In this document: positions 18,665 to 27,228 of the stretch, in pieces | Layout of the letters: every line of letters begins with the position of its first letter | Numbering within the stretch: position 1 is the first letter of the stretch | From: Akkermansia muciniphila | Lineage (GTDB): Bacteria; Verrucomicrobiota; Verrucomicrobiia; Limisphaerales; F1-80-MAGS106 | NCBI GenBank assembly: GCA_945865375.1 | Contig: CAMBEJ010000042.1 | Location: 1 to 36,011, forward strand | Direction: 5' to 3' | DNA: 36,011 nt | Made by a program: the position numbers and the translations under genes | The notes under the pieces: model-generated | Told to the model about the DNA's origin: nothing | The model's input: the letters and a program-made list of their open reading frames with translations, nothing else | Database searches by the model: none

Positions 18665-19456
18665 ATGATCATCAAAGACAACGAATTTGCCGACCTCGGG
18701 ACACCATCCGGGCCTATGCGGACACACCTCTTTCGCCCTGTTGCCGGGGGGCGTTATCCGGGCATCCTGCTCTATTCCGAAATATTTTAGGTTACCGGGC
18801 CGATCCGGCGCACGGCGGCGGTTCTGGCCGGGCACGGTTTTATGGTGGCAGTGCCGGAGATTTATCACGAATTCGAGCCGGCGGGCAAGGCGCTGGCTTA
18901 CGACCAGTCGGGTGTGGATCGCGGCAACGCGCTCAAGACCACGAAAGAGCTGAGTGCCTACGACAACGACGCCCGGGCGGCATTGGATTTCTTGAAAGCG
19001 CATCCCGCTTGCACGGGCCGTCTCGGAGTCATGGGCATTTGCGTGGGAGGCCATTTGAGCTTTCGTGCGGCGATGAACCCCGACGTGCTTGCGGGTGTGT
19101 GTTTTTACTCCACAGACATCCACAAGCGCGGTCTGGGGAAGGGGATGAAAGACAACACACTCGATCGCGTGAGCGAAATCCGTGGCGAGATGCTGATGAT
19201 CTGGGGGCGCCAGGATCCGCATGTGCCCCGTGAGGGAAGTGCGCTCATCTACAACGCGATGGCGGAGGCCGGGCTGCACTTCACGTGGCACGAGTTCAAC
19301 GGCCAGCACGCCTTTATGCGCGACGAGGGTCCTCGCTACGACTCGGAATTGGCGCTCCAGTGTTACGGACTCGCGTTGGAATGTTTCAGAAGAAAACTGG
19401 GCGAAGGCGATCTGCCGGAATGTCACGTCGGCGACGCGACGGAAACGAAGCACTGA
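18665..19456 (+). pseudogene. Dienelactone hydrolase family gene with in-frame TAG
   Basis: A 264-codon gene for a dienelactone-hydrolase-family alpha/beta hydrolase, interrupted once. The first 41 codons end ILLYSEIF, then TAG at 18788-18790, and the same frame continues VTGPIRRTAAVLAGHGFMVA. Relatives have SEIFQVTGPI, so one CAG-to-TAG change explains the break. All catalytic residues lie after it: nucleophile Cys in GICVGGHLS, Asp in WGRQDPHVP, His in NGQHAFMRDEG. ATG 18842 could restart translation and keep the triad, but would drop the first beta strands. Other genes here (trmD, dxr, the 11521 oxidoreductase) use TAG as a true stop, so reassignment is unlikely. Confidence 0.82.
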
Positions 19457-19578
19457 GTCCACGCGTCGCTGTCCAACCCGACCCGGCGCAGGATCTCTCC
19501 GAATCTTCGGTCACCTCGGAGCGCGTCAAACCGTGGCGATCTCGTCCACGAACACAACCAAGGGCGCGGGATCATAAT

Positions 19579-21384
19579 TCACGCCATCATCCGTCCGGAT
19601 TTCAAGCGCGTGAAACGGTCTAGCAACTCGGCGCGATCGGCATCACGGTAGCGGTCGGGCAGGTAACGTCGATCCGAGCAAGCCAGCACCGCAGCCAGTT
19701 CTTGTAAAGCGAGGAGGTTTGGATCGAGGGGGTCGATGAAAGACGACACCGATTCCTCGACGTCTTCTTTTTGCACATCATTGTCCCGACACGCCAGAAC
19801 GGCGCGTTCTTTGGCGCGAGCGAGGATAGCTTCCACATCGCTGCCGGTGAGGGGGAGGGTGCCAAGGTGCTCGCGGATGTAAGCGGAAACGGTTTCGGCC
19901 AACGTGATCTTCTTGACCTTGGTGACGACGTCGAAGAGTTCCGATATTTCGCTCGGACCTTGCGCGGGAAAAAGGGGGATGCAAAGTCCGAATCGGCCCT
20001 GGCGTTTCATGTCGATTGCGAGCAGATCGGGACGGGAAGTCATCGCCACCCACACCTCGCGTCCGCGGAGGGTCGAGTCGCCTATGTGCGCCGCGAAGGC
20101 GGCAAAGACGCGTCCGGACACACCGCTGTCACCGTCAGCTTCGCGTGTCCCAAAAATGGCGTCGGCCTCATCCACCACCACAATGACCGGCCCGAGTGCT
20201 CGGACAGTCATCAGGATGCGCGACTGTTGGCGCTCGGTGTCGCCGACCCATTTGGACCGGAAATCGCCCATTTCCATCACGGGCAAACCGCACTCGCTGG
20301 CGAAGCAATCGATGAGGAACGATTTGCCCACGCCCACGCGGCCGGGCACGAGGATGCCACGTTCCAACACATCGGCTTTTTGATTCTTGATGAGCCAGGC
20401 CAGTTCGCGGAGCTTCTTTTTGGCGGCGGTGTGCGTGGCGACGCGATCGAGGTTGACGCCGGGTTTTGCGTCTTTGAAACGCACCAGGCCCTGGCAATAT
20501 TCTTCGATGAGCCGTTTCTTACTGGCGGCCACGTTCTCATGGGTCACTCGGGCACCGTTGCGAAGGGCTTCGGCGAGGAAATGTTGGATGCGCAGCAGGT
20601 TCAGGCCGGCGGTACGGGCGGCGAGCTCCACGGCCGTGAAGTCGCTCCACTCCGCCATGGGTTTGTCTCCGGCCATTTTTTCCGCCCAGCCGGACTGCAG
20701 GAAGCGAAGTCGTTCTTCGGCGTCGGGGAGATCGCTTCGTACTTGGGCCACGTGCGGGTTCTGCAACAACCCAGCGTGAAGTTCCGCCGCCGATTCCGCC
20801 ACCAGGATGATGCCCACGTCCATCCTCGCCATTTCGGGGGCGGCGGCCCACTTCAAGAAGGTCACCAGGTTGACCCGCTCTTCGTTGGAGGCTCCGGCCC
20901 CGTCTTGGGCTGGCACCAGTTTCTCCGGGAAATCGATGATGAGGGTCACGCCTTTCCATTTGTGCGGGTCGACAGCGACTTTGAGGAAGAATCGGCGCAA
21001 CAACGGCGCGAGATTGATGAATTCCCGGGGCGGACCCGTCTGTCGAAAGTGGGTATTCTCGACGTTGTCAAAGATCTCGAGCCACTCGAAAAAGCGCGTC
21101 TGCATCTCAGGTGATCCAAAGGTCAGCCCGTCGGCGATGTCGTAGAACAGGAGGGACGCTCGTTCCGCAAAAAGGCGTTGAGCGAGGAAGGTTTTGAGCG
21201 GCACGTAGCTCACCTCAGCGCCGTTCTGGACGGGGAACACATCGAAGATGTTTCCGTGCAGGACGAACAGCGAGTAGGTGCTGGCATTCCAGCGACGGGC
21301 CAATTCGAGCGCCCAACCGCGGAGGGGGAGGCGTGGTGGGGCGGCAGGTTTTTCCGTTTCGATTTCGTTGGCTGGGCGGGGCAT
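19579..21384 (-). CDS. AAA+ ATPase, likely part of the PspA/ABC/vWA cassette
   Basis: A 601-residue AAA+ protein. The C-terminal module is complete: Walker A PGRVGVGKSF near 347, Walker B VIVVVDEADAIFG near 400, sensor-1 AMTSRPD near 447 and arginines in KRQGRFG near 460. The N-terminal half (residues 25-230) has AAA-like strands (GVTLIIDFPEKLVP, VGIILVAES) but no Walker A, so it looks like an inactive AAA domain, as in Ycf46-type proteins. No signal or membrane helix is seen; it is cytoplasmic. ATG 21384 (MPRPANEIE) is chosen because the longer frame reads through repeats. It is co-oriented with the six upstream cassette genes but 521 bp away. Its likely role is remodelling of the PspA or coiled-coil partner (inference). 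Confidence 0.85.
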   Translation of the reverse strand: MPRPANEIETEKPAAPPRLPLRGWALELARRWNASTYSLFVLHGNIFDVFPVQNGAEVSYVPLKTFLAQRLFAERASLLFYDIADGLTFGSPEMQTRFFEWLEIFDNVENTHFRQTGPPREFINLAPLLRRFFLKVAVDPHKWKGVTLIIDFPEKLVPAQDGAGASNEERVNLVTFLKWAAAPEMARMDVGIILVAESAAELHAGLLQNPHVAQVRSDLPDAEERLRFLQSGWAEKMAGDKPMAEWSDFTAVELAARTAGLNLLRIQHFLAEALRNGARVTHENVAASKKRLIEEYCQGLVRFKDAKPGVNLDRVATHTAAKKKLRELAWLIKNQKADVLERGILVPGRVGVGKSFLIDCFASECGLPVMEMGDFRSKWVGDTERQQSRILMTVRALGPVIVVVDEADAIFGTREADGDSGVSGRVFAAFAAHIGDSTLRGREVWVAMTSRPDLLAIDMKRQGRFGLCIPLFPAQGPSEISELFDVVTKVKKITLAETVSAYIREHLGTLPLTGSDVEAILARAKERAVLACRDNDVQKEDVEESVSSFIDPLDPNLLALQELAAVLACSDRRYLPDRYRDADRAELLDRFTRLKSGRMMA

Positions 21385-21419
21385 GGTGATGGGGGCCGGG
21401 TTAATAGTTAACCAAAAAG

Positions 21420-21720
21420 ATTTGAAAGTTGAACCACAGAGATACAGCGCGGCAGAGCCGCAACCCAATCGGCGCGCGGCCATCCTGGCCGGCGCAGCTT
21501 CGAACACTGACGCTGCCTCGAGAAAATCCCACGCGTTTGCAGAATCGAAGCTGCTGCGGCCAGGATGGCCGCGCGCCGACGCTTCCGGAGAAATCCTCGC
21601 GGCCCGCGAGGATCCTGGCGTATTGTATTACAGAGATACAGAGGTGGAAAACTGGGTGGAAAGAAGTTCGGTTTCATTGACTGTTCTTCTCTGTGTCTCA
21701 GTGCCTCAGTGGTTCAAATT
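21420..21720. repeat. Repeat cluster between AAA+ and coiled-coil genes
   Basis: The 521-bp gap holds several repeats. Near 21420-21445 and 21625-21720 lie outward-facing pieces of the LKPNF-type repeat (GTTGAACCACAGAGATACAG at one end; GAAGTTCGGTTTCATTGACT and GTCTCAGTGCCTCAGTGGTT at the other). Between them is a REP-like inverted pair (21471-21577) and a small palindrome ATCCTCGCGG/CCGCGAGGAT near 21595. No gene is seen. Confidence 0.65.
21471..21577. repeat. REPIN-like inverted pair of REP palindromes
   Basis: GGCGCGCGGCCATCCTGGCC at 21471-21490, continuing into GGCGCAGCTTCG, is inverted at 21546-21577 with three mismatches over 32 bases. Each arm contains its own palindrome CGGCCATCCTGGCCG. 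The same unit, with TTCC or TTCA in the centre, is found at 35381-35410 and 35717-35741. Confidence 0.7.
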
Positions 21721-21749
21721 CTGAGAGATAATTCACCCGGATCTGAAAA

Positions 21750-21811
21750 TTAAGAAGCTAATCTTAATCTAATCTTCGGGCGTTGCCCCTGAAACAGAAG
21801 GCGGGATTACG
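21750..21811. repeat. GATTACG dispersed repeat, copy 4 (degenerate)
   Basis: TAATCTTAATCTAATCTTCG stands in place of the CGTAAT arm, then the conserved loop GGGCGTTGCCCCTGAAACAG and a short GGGATTACGATTAAGAG arm. The loop matches copies 2 and 3, so the loop is better preserved than the arms. Confidence 0.65.
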
Positions 21812-21905
21812 ATTAAGAGCGGGACATTGGAGTTGCGCGGGCATCACGCTAAGAGGGCTGGTTTGCTGGTTCGGATGGTGGAGACCGGATGAAAAGTTGA
21901 GATCC

Positions 21906-22859
21906 CTACTTCTGCTTCACGAACTGCCGCGGGCGCGGCCCCTGCTCAGCCTGGACGAGCTTCGGGGGCATCCTGGATTCGTAGCCCACGCGGACCTCGG
22001 TGGGCGGCATGTCGCCCACAAGGTCTTTGAACTCGTCCAGCTCGGAGAGCCATTTGTTCGTTTGATCGAGGTGTTCCACCGTCGCGTCGATGCGGGCGGT
22101 GAGGGCTTCGGCATTCTTGCTGGCGACGGCGTCGGCGCGGATGAGTTTGATTTGTTGGTCAAGGCGTTCTTGTTCCGAGATGACGAGCGCAAGGTTTGAC
22201 TGGGCCTGTTCGATCCGTTGCAGGCGTTTGCGAAGCACTTCCAATCGTTCCAGGCGCGAACCAAGATAACGCTGCTTGGTATCCAGAGTCGGATTTGGGC
22301 CTTTCGCTTTGAGGCTCTCCATTTCACCGCCGAGGCGGTCGGCTTCGGATTCGGCATCTTTGACGAGCGTGGGCAGGTCCTCGCGGCGCTCGGTTTCGAG
22401 GAAGCGTTCAAGAGATTCCTCGATGCCGAGCAGGCGCAGATAGGTCCACATGAGTTCATCCAGCTTGCGGAGACGCGGGTCGGTGGAGGTGCTGTCTGTG
22501 GCAAGGGGGCTGTCGGCACCGGCGGATTCGATGTCACGGCAGACCTCGGCCAGACGGCTGTAGCGGTCGCGGCGGCTCGAAGACAAGGAGACGATGAGCG
22601 CGTCGCGGCGCTGCACGAACTCGGCCACCTTTTTGAGTTCCTCTTCCCGACGGGCGGATTCTTCGCGGCGATCCAGCCAGCCACGGAACAGGTTCGCATC
22701 GGGAAGGTGGATCCAACCCAACGTATAGAGCGTGCCTCCGATGATGAGAGGAAGCGCCATGCCGGTCATGAAGCCGATCCCCAGCGTGAGCAACCCGAGG
22801 ACCGCGTGGTGCGGGCTTCTCAGGAACTCGCGGTGATAGTTTGGCGCTTGTTTGTCCAT
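21906..22859 (-). CDS. Two-helix membrane protein with long coiled coil
   Basis: A 317-residue protein not assigned to a named family. Residues 18-33 and 35-50 are hydrophobic (AVLGLLTLGIGFMTGMALPL is the first) and form a hairpin at the N terminus. Residues 60-285 are charged and heptad-like (RREESARREEELKKV, LGSRLERLEVLRKRLQRIEQ, ISEQERLDQQIKLI), a long coiled coil, probably cytoplasmic. The C terminus is Pro/Arg-rich and basic. It follows the ABC ATPase gene by 63 bp. A membrane tether or scaffold for the PspA-like protein or the AAA+ ATPase is plausible but unproven. Confidence 0.75.
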   Translation of the reverse strand: MDKQAPNYHREFLRSPHHAVLGLLTLGIGFMTGMALPLIIGGTLYTLGWIHLPDANLFRGWLDRREESARREEELKKVAEFVQRRDALIVSLSSSRRDRYSRLAEVCRDIESAGADSPLATDSTSTDPRLRKLDELMWTYLRLLGIEESLERFLETERREDLPTLVKDAESEADRLGGEMESLKAKGPNPTLDTKQRYLGSRLERLEVLRKRLQRIEQAQSNLALVISEQERLDQQIKLIRADAVASKNAEALTARIDATVEHLDQTNKWLSELDEFKDLVGDMPPTEVRVGYESRMPPKLVQAEQGPRPRQFVKQK

Positions 22860-22922
22860 TGCCAGTCAGGGCGCACTCTAGCGGAGCTGAGCCGAGGAGA
22901 ACACCGAAAACTGCGCGTCAGA

Positions 22923-23768
22923 TCAAACCGTGTGAGTGGCTCCCGTCGGCTCACCCTGTTCGAGTCGGCGCAGGAGCTCCTGGGTGAAGTTGATAAACCA
23001 GGGATTGCGGCGCGCCTGCTCTGGCGGTTCATCCGGGCGCGGGACTTTGAGGATCTCCACGAGACGGCCGGGTTTGGCAGCCATCACGAACACGCGATCA
23101 CCGAGATAAACCGCTTCTTCAACCGAATGTGTGACGAGGAAGACGGTGCCCTGCTGCTCTTTCCACAGTTGAATCAACAGTTCCTGCATGCGCAGGCGGA
23201 TGCGGGGATCGAGAGCGCCGAACGGCTCGTCCATCAGGAGAACCCTAGGCCCCAGGATCAGGGTGGCGGCGATGGACACGCGCTGCTGCATACCGCCTGA
23301 GAGCTCGTAGGGATACTTGTTTTCAGAGCCTTCCAATCCGACCTTGGCGATCCACTCGTGGGCGCGGGCGAACCGCTCCTTCCGGGGAACATCCCTGAGC
23401 ATCAGTCCGAAGGCGATATTGTGTAGAACCGTGAGGTGGGGGAGGAGGGAATACTTTTGGTCCACCAAACCGCGGTCGGCACCCGCCTGTCCGATCGGTT
23501 TGCCGAAAACTCGGGCTTGACCGCTGGTGGGCGGGAAGTGGGGTAACAGCCCGGCGATGATACGCAGCAACGTGGATTTGCCGCAGCCGGATGGGCCCAC
23601 TATGGTGATTAATTCTCCGGCATTCGGCAAGTCCTCCACGACGAAAGAAACGTCCTGGATGGCGATTTTCGCGCTTGGGCCTTCACCAAAAGTTTTGGTG
23701 ATCTTCTCGAAGGCAACCATTTCGGGGAGCTTGGAAGGGCTGCTTCCCGGTGGGGTGATTGTCTCCAT
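22923..23768 (-). CDS. ABC transporter ATP-binding protein, NitT/TauT type
   Basis: The ATPase of an SsuB/TauB-like importer, 281 residues from this start. Walker A is GPSGCGKST, the Q-loop region [12 protein letters not shown], the signature [10 protein letters not shown], Walker [13 protein letters not shown] and the switch histidine VTHSVEEAV; all are intact. ATG 23768 (METITPP) is preferred; GTG 23801 would overlap the permease stop, and ATG 23720 (MVAFEK) is the minimal start. Within the cassette it follows the permease directly. Family members import sulfonates, nitrate or similar anions, but the neighbours here argue against ordinary uptake. Confidence 0.9.
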   Translation of the reverse strand: METITPPGSSPSKLPEMVAFEKITKTFGEGPSAKIAIQDVSFVVEDLPNAGELITIVGPSGCGKSTLLRIIAGLLPHFPPTSGQARVFGKPIGQAGADRGLVDQKYSLLPHLTVLHNIAFGLMLRDVPRKERFARAHEWIAKVGLEGSENKYPYELSGGMQQRVSIAATLILGPRVLLMDEPFGALDPRIRLRMQELLIQLWKEQQGTVFLVTHSVEEAVYLGDRVFVMAAKPGRLVEILKVPRPDEPPEQARRNPWFINFTQELLRRLEQGEPTGATHTV

Positions 23769-23797
23769 GAGGATCGATTTGGGCGTGGAGGAGCTGT

Positions 23798-24658
23798 TCA
23801 CTTTCGTTTCGCGTAGGGGAAGAGCAGATCTCCACCCAATCGCCACAACTGGTCGCAGGCGATGGCGATGAGCACGATCACGATGATGATAGCGAAGAGG
23901 GCGTTGGTGTGACCACGGCGGTTGGAGATATCGATCAGGTAGCCGAGCCCTTGTTCGGCATTGACGACCTCGGCGAGGATGATCCAGCCCCAGCCCACAC
24001 CATACACACCGCGCAAGTGATTCCAGATGCCGGCCTGCGCAACGGGGAAGAGAACGTGCCTGACAAGCTGCCACTGCGACGCGCCCTTCGTCACGGCCAC
24101 GTCGAGGTAGGCCGCAGGCACGTCGGAGATATCTTTGATGACCAACGGCAACAGGGCTACGAAACAGCCGATGAAAAGGAACCCCACCTTCTGCGTTTCG
24201 CTCAAGCCGAACCAGGCTAGTGTGAGCGGAACGAACACGACGATCGGAACATACGCTCCCATGAGCGCGAGCGGTCTGAAGAACGCCGCGATGGCCGGGA
24301 ACGTCGCCATATAGACACCTAGCGGGACAGCCACGATCATGGCTAGAATGAAGCCTGTCGTGACGCGGAGGAAGGAGACCCCCGCGCCTCGCACCAAGCC
24401 TTGCTCAAAGTGGAGCCGTGGGAACGCCTGCAAAACTTCCAGTGGACTGGGCAGAATGAGCGGTGGCAAAATGCGCGCTTCCAGCGTGGCACCGCGCGTG
24501 ACGAACCACCACCCCAGCAGAAGCAACACCACGAACAGCGCGGTCAGGCCGAGCGACCGGATTTTCGGCAACTCGCGGCGGACGTCCAGCTTGCCGATTC
24601 GGACAACGAGCGTCAGCAGCACCACGAACGAGGCCGCGAATAGGAAGAAGCCGATCAT
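23798..24658 (-). CDS. ABC transporter permease, NitT/TauT type
   Basis: A 286-residue inner-membrane permease of the binding-protein-dependent type. About seven hydrophobic helices are seen, two of them before the core domain ([32 protein letters not shown]). The coupling (EAA) loop lies around [20 protein letters not shown] near residue 195, close to the family pattern with its invariant Gly. ATG 24658 is 14 bp after the upstream stop; the longer frame to 24775 would overlap the OmpA domain of the preceding gene. It pairs with the downstream ATPase. Confidence 0.9.
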   Translation of the reverse strand: MIGFFLFAASFVVLLTLVVRIGKLDVRRELPKIRSLGLTALFVVLLLLGWWFVTRGATLEARILPPLILPSPLEVLQAFPRLHFEQGLVRGAGVSFLRVTTGFILAMIVAVPLGVYMATFPAIAAFFRPLALMGAYVPIVVFVPLTLAWFGLSETQKVGFLFIGCFVALLPLVIKDISDVPAAYLDVAVTKGASQWQLVRHVLFPVAQAGIWNHLRGVYGVGWGWIILAEVVNAEQGLGYLIDISNRRGHTNALFAIIIVIVLIAIACDQLWRLGGDLLFPYAKRK

Positions 24659-24672
24659 CTTCAATGACCCGG

Positions 24673-26421
24673 TTAATCCTTCTCTAGTGGAAACACCTTC
24701 ACTTCGACACGCCGGTTCTTTCTGTTTTGCTCCGGGTCGCTGGGATCCGTGCAGTTCGGCAGCGGGTTGTCCCATCCGTTGCCAATGACTTTGAATTTGT
24801 TCGGGTCGAACTTGTATTTTTCGATGATCGACTTGCGGACTGAATCGGCGCGGTCGTATGAAAGCTGGCGCACCAGGTCGGCCGGCACGACGCCTTTACG
24901 GCTGGCGTCGGTGTTTCCCTCCACCACGATGTAGGCGTTGCCGAAAGTGCCCGAAAGCCGGCTGATTTCCTCGAGCGTCGCGGGGATGGTGGCGTCGTAT
25001 TGGGCGCTGAGCGTGGCCTTGTTGGGTTCGAAGGAGATGATGACGGCTTTGGTCAGGATCTGGCCGGTTTCCGCCTCTGCATTCTTAAAGAGCGCGCCCG
25101 GTTTGAATGTGGGCTGCGAGAGGTCCCGGCTCTCCCTGTAGGTCTCGGAGAGTTTCGACAGCACCGTGGCGGCTTTCACCTTCCCGGGCGGCACCGGGGC
25201 GTCGATCGCACCAAGCGACTTGTAGATGGTGGAGGCGCGGTTCCACACCGTTTCGAAGTTGGAGGGGTTGAACGGGTCCAGGAAAAAATTCGCGTTCTCG
25301 CGGTAGTTGACGAGGTGCGCGTCGCCCTCGGTGATGCCGCCGTCCTTCCCGATCATGCTTTGACAATCCTCGACTGGCAGTTTGAACGCGGCGGCCAGCA
25401 GTCGCGCTGCGGTCGGTGGGTCTTTCCGCACCAGGTCGATGCCCTCGAAGATGCCCCGCACCAGACCCGAGACGATCTCGGGGTGATCGCGGAAAAAATC
25501 GTTGCGCACGGCCCACACGTCGGCGATGAGATGGTTGGCGCTTGCGGTGCTCACGACGAGGCGCGTGCCTGGCACGCCCTCGGACACGGTGTAGATGTCC
25601 GGCGACCAGCCGACGAAGGCGTCAAAGGATTTGTCCTGCACAAAAATCTTGGCAGCCGAGGGGGCGTCGCCGGCCCATTTGAAATCGATTTGGGCCGGGT
25701 CGATACCGGCGTCGATGAGCAGCGACATAATGAGGTAGTGGCTGGGGGAGTTCTGAGCGAGCACGACCTTCTTGCGTTTGCCAGACTTCATCTTGAAATC
25801 GTTGATCGAGCGGATGTCGTTGCGGGCGACGACGCCATCGCCTCCGGACGACCAGTCGATCTGCTGACAGATGACGGGGACCGTTCGTGAGTCTTTCACC
25901 AATTCGGGGGCGAACAAGGCCATCATGTCGAGCGTGCCCCAGAGGATGTGGCTTTGGCCACTGGCGAACAGGTCACGAGCCTTGACCGGGTCATCGACGA
26001 TGGAGAGCTGGAGGTAGAAGCCGTATTTTTTGAAGAAGAGGCTCCCTTCGTTAGCGGCGAGTCCATTGTTCGCGACGATAATGGGTGCCCAACCGGGCCA
26101 GATGTTGATGGGGAATTGGACAACCAGCTTGCCGTCCTTCATCGGTTTTACATAGTCGCTCACACCGCTGACCTTTGGGATGGACGAGCCGTCCACCAAC
26201 GAGGCGGTGTTTGTGCCGACGAGCAGTTTGCCGAGGACATCCGCCTGAGTTGGGGCTGGTGCGGGTTTGGCGGCGTCGAGCTGCTTTTTGATCTCGTCTG
26301 GGTTGACCGAAGGGTTGGTGGTCTGGGCGGGCGGGAGGATTTTGTCCTTCCACCGATAGACACCAAAGCTGACAACAATGAGGAGGAGGATTGAGAGAAC
26401 AGCTTTTCCACGAGCAGTCAT
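24673..26421 (-). CDS. Membrane-anchored substrate-binding protein fused to an OmpA-like domain
   Basis: A 582-residue fusion. Residues 6-22 form an uncleaved-looking N-terminal membrane helix (AVLSILLLIVVSFGVYRW). A low-complexity Pro/Ala linker follows. Residues about 95-420 are a NitT/TauT (NMT1-like) solute-binding domain, with INIWPGWAPIIVANNGLAAN, the DPVKARDLFASGQSHI segment and FDAFVGWSPDIYTV. Residues about 455-582 are an OmpA-type peptidoglycan-binding domain: ISFEPNKATLSAQYD, VVEGNTDASRKG with the key Asp, RADSVRKSIIEKY and the NRRVEVKVF end with the key Arg. So the binding protein is tied to the membrane at one end and to the wall at the other, in line with the permease 14 bp downstream. 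Confidence 0.9.
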   Translation of the reverse strand: MTARGKAVLSILLLIVVSFGVYRWKDKILPPAQTTNPSVNPDEIKKQLDAAKPAPAPTQADVLGKLLVGTNTASLVDGSSIPKVSGVSDYVKPMKDGKLVVQFPINIWPGWAPIIVANNGLAANEGSLFFKKYGFYLQLSIVDDPVKARDLFASGQSHILWGTLDMMALFAPELVKDSRTVPVICQQIDWSSGGDGVVARNDIRSINDFKMKSGKRKKVVLAQNSPSHYLIMSLLIDAGIDPAQIDFKWAGDAPSAAKIFVQDKSFDAFVGWSPDIYTVSEGVPGTRLVVSTASANHLIADVWAVRNDFFRDHPEIVSGLVRGIFEGIDLVRKDPPTAARLLAAAFKLPVEDCQSMIGKDGGITEGDAHLVNYRENANFFLDPFNPSNFETVWNRASTIYKSLGAIDAPVPPGKVKAATVLSKLSETYRESRDLSQPTFKPGALFKNAEAETGQILTKAVIISFEPNKATLSAQYDATIPATLEEISRLSGTFGNAYIVVEGNTDASRKGVVPADLVRQLSYDRADSVRKSIIEKYKFDPNKFKVIGNGWDNPLPNCTDPSDPEQNRKNRRVEVKVFPLEKD

Positions 26422-26448
26422 AGTAATTTGAGATTTGGCGGCGGGTTT

Positions 26449-27204
26449 TTACTCCGCAATTTTCTGACGTTCCGTTGGTTTTGGGGCGGATTGGGCGGTG
26501 GCGGAGACTTCGGGCTGAACCATTCCCATCTTCTTTTTATATTCGTCGAAGAGCATCTTGCCGCGCATTTTTCGGGCTTCCTGTTGGCGTGAGATGCCGG
26601 AACCCATTTCTTTGGCGAGGTCGAGGGTGGCGCGCATCTGGCCTTCGCCGGAAGCGGCGGATTGTCTGAGTTGCTGCATGGACTGAGAGAGCTCACCACC
26701 CATCATGCCCTGGAGTTCGGTGATGGAGCTCTTCATCATGCTCGCCAGGCCTTCGAGAGAGCGGCCGATGGCGACCTTGGCTTTGGTCGCCTCGAATTCG
26801 CGCTGGAACTTCTGGATTTGGCGCAAGCTCTCGGCGATGATCGTTGTATTCTGTTTGTAAAGGTCATCCAGGCTCTGGAGCTGCGCTTGGTTCTCCTTGA
26901 GATCCTGTTCGACAGTGGCCAGTTCCTCAGCGTAATGCGCGCCGTTGGCATCGTCGTTAGCGGCGACGGCGGCTTGCAGCATGCTCTGGAGGTCTTCACG
27001 CTGGCGCTCCTGGCGTTTGACCTGGTCCTTGAGCAGGGCGACCTGGCCGGCGAGTTGGCCGTTCGCGTAGTGGGCCTTGTCCGCTTTGACCTTGGATTCG
27101 CGGATGCCGCGCTCGACGACGGCTTGGTTGATGGCATCGGTTTCGGTGGCTTTTTCAGCCATGAGACCGAACCAGATGAACAGGCGTTTGATAGCTCGAA
27201 ACAT
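26449..27204 (-). CDS. PspA/IM30-like membrane-stress protein
   Basis: A 251-residue, almost fully helical protein of the PspA/IM30 (bacterial ESCRT-III-like) family. The N terminus MFRAIKRLFIWFGLMAEKAT is an amphipathic helix like the membrane-binding helix of PspA. Residues 25-170 form the charged coiled-coil hairpin (YANGQLAGQVALLKDQVKRQ and following), and residues 150-215 the later helices rich in Met, Gln and Ser. PspA proteins polymerise on damaged inner membranes and stop ion leakage. Its AAA+ partner in this cassette may be the protein at 19579-21384, in the way PspF binds PspA or Vps4 acts on ESCRT-III; that is inference. It lies 24 bp after the vWA gene and 27 bp before the binding-protein gene. 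Confidence 0.85.
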   Translation of the reverse strand: MFRAIKRLFIWFGLMAEKATETDAINQAVVERGIRESKVKADKAHYANGQLAGQVALLKDQVKRQERQREDLQSMLQAAVAANDDANGAHYAEELATVEQDLKENQAQLQSLDDLYKQNTTIIAESLRQIQKFQREFEATKAKVAIGRSLEGLASMMKSSITELQGMMGGELSQSMQQLRQSAASGEGQMRATLDLAKEMGSGISRQQEARKMRGKMLFDEYKKKMGMVQPEVSATAQSAPKPTERQKIAE

Positions 27205-27228
27205 AGGGGTATTTTGAGTTATTCCAGA

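Noticed and set aside
18788..18790. Code reassignment of TAG (for example to Gln or pyrrolysine)
   Set aside because: trmD, dxr and the oxidoreductase at 11521 all end at TAG at the expected length, so TAG is a working stop here.
18584..19462. 292-codon minus-strand frame without interruption, opposite the broken hydrolase gene
   Set aside because: The plus strand encodes all dienelactone hydrolase motifs; the minus-strand reading is a high-GC shadow.
19480..19578. Minus-strand frame past the AAA+ stop that reads DPAPLVVFVDEIATV
   Set aside because: It looks like a Walker B strand, but it is out of frame with the AAA+ gene, only about 30 codons long and without other motifs; it could be a relic or chance.
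19771..21114. 447-codon open frame on the plus strand
   Set aside because: It is antisense to the AAA+ gene, whose frame carries clear Walker A, Walker B and sensor motifs; the plus-strand product has no recognisable domain.
22218..23300. 360-codon plus-strand frame
   Set aside because: It lies antisense across the coiled-coil and ABC ATPase genes and has no family features.
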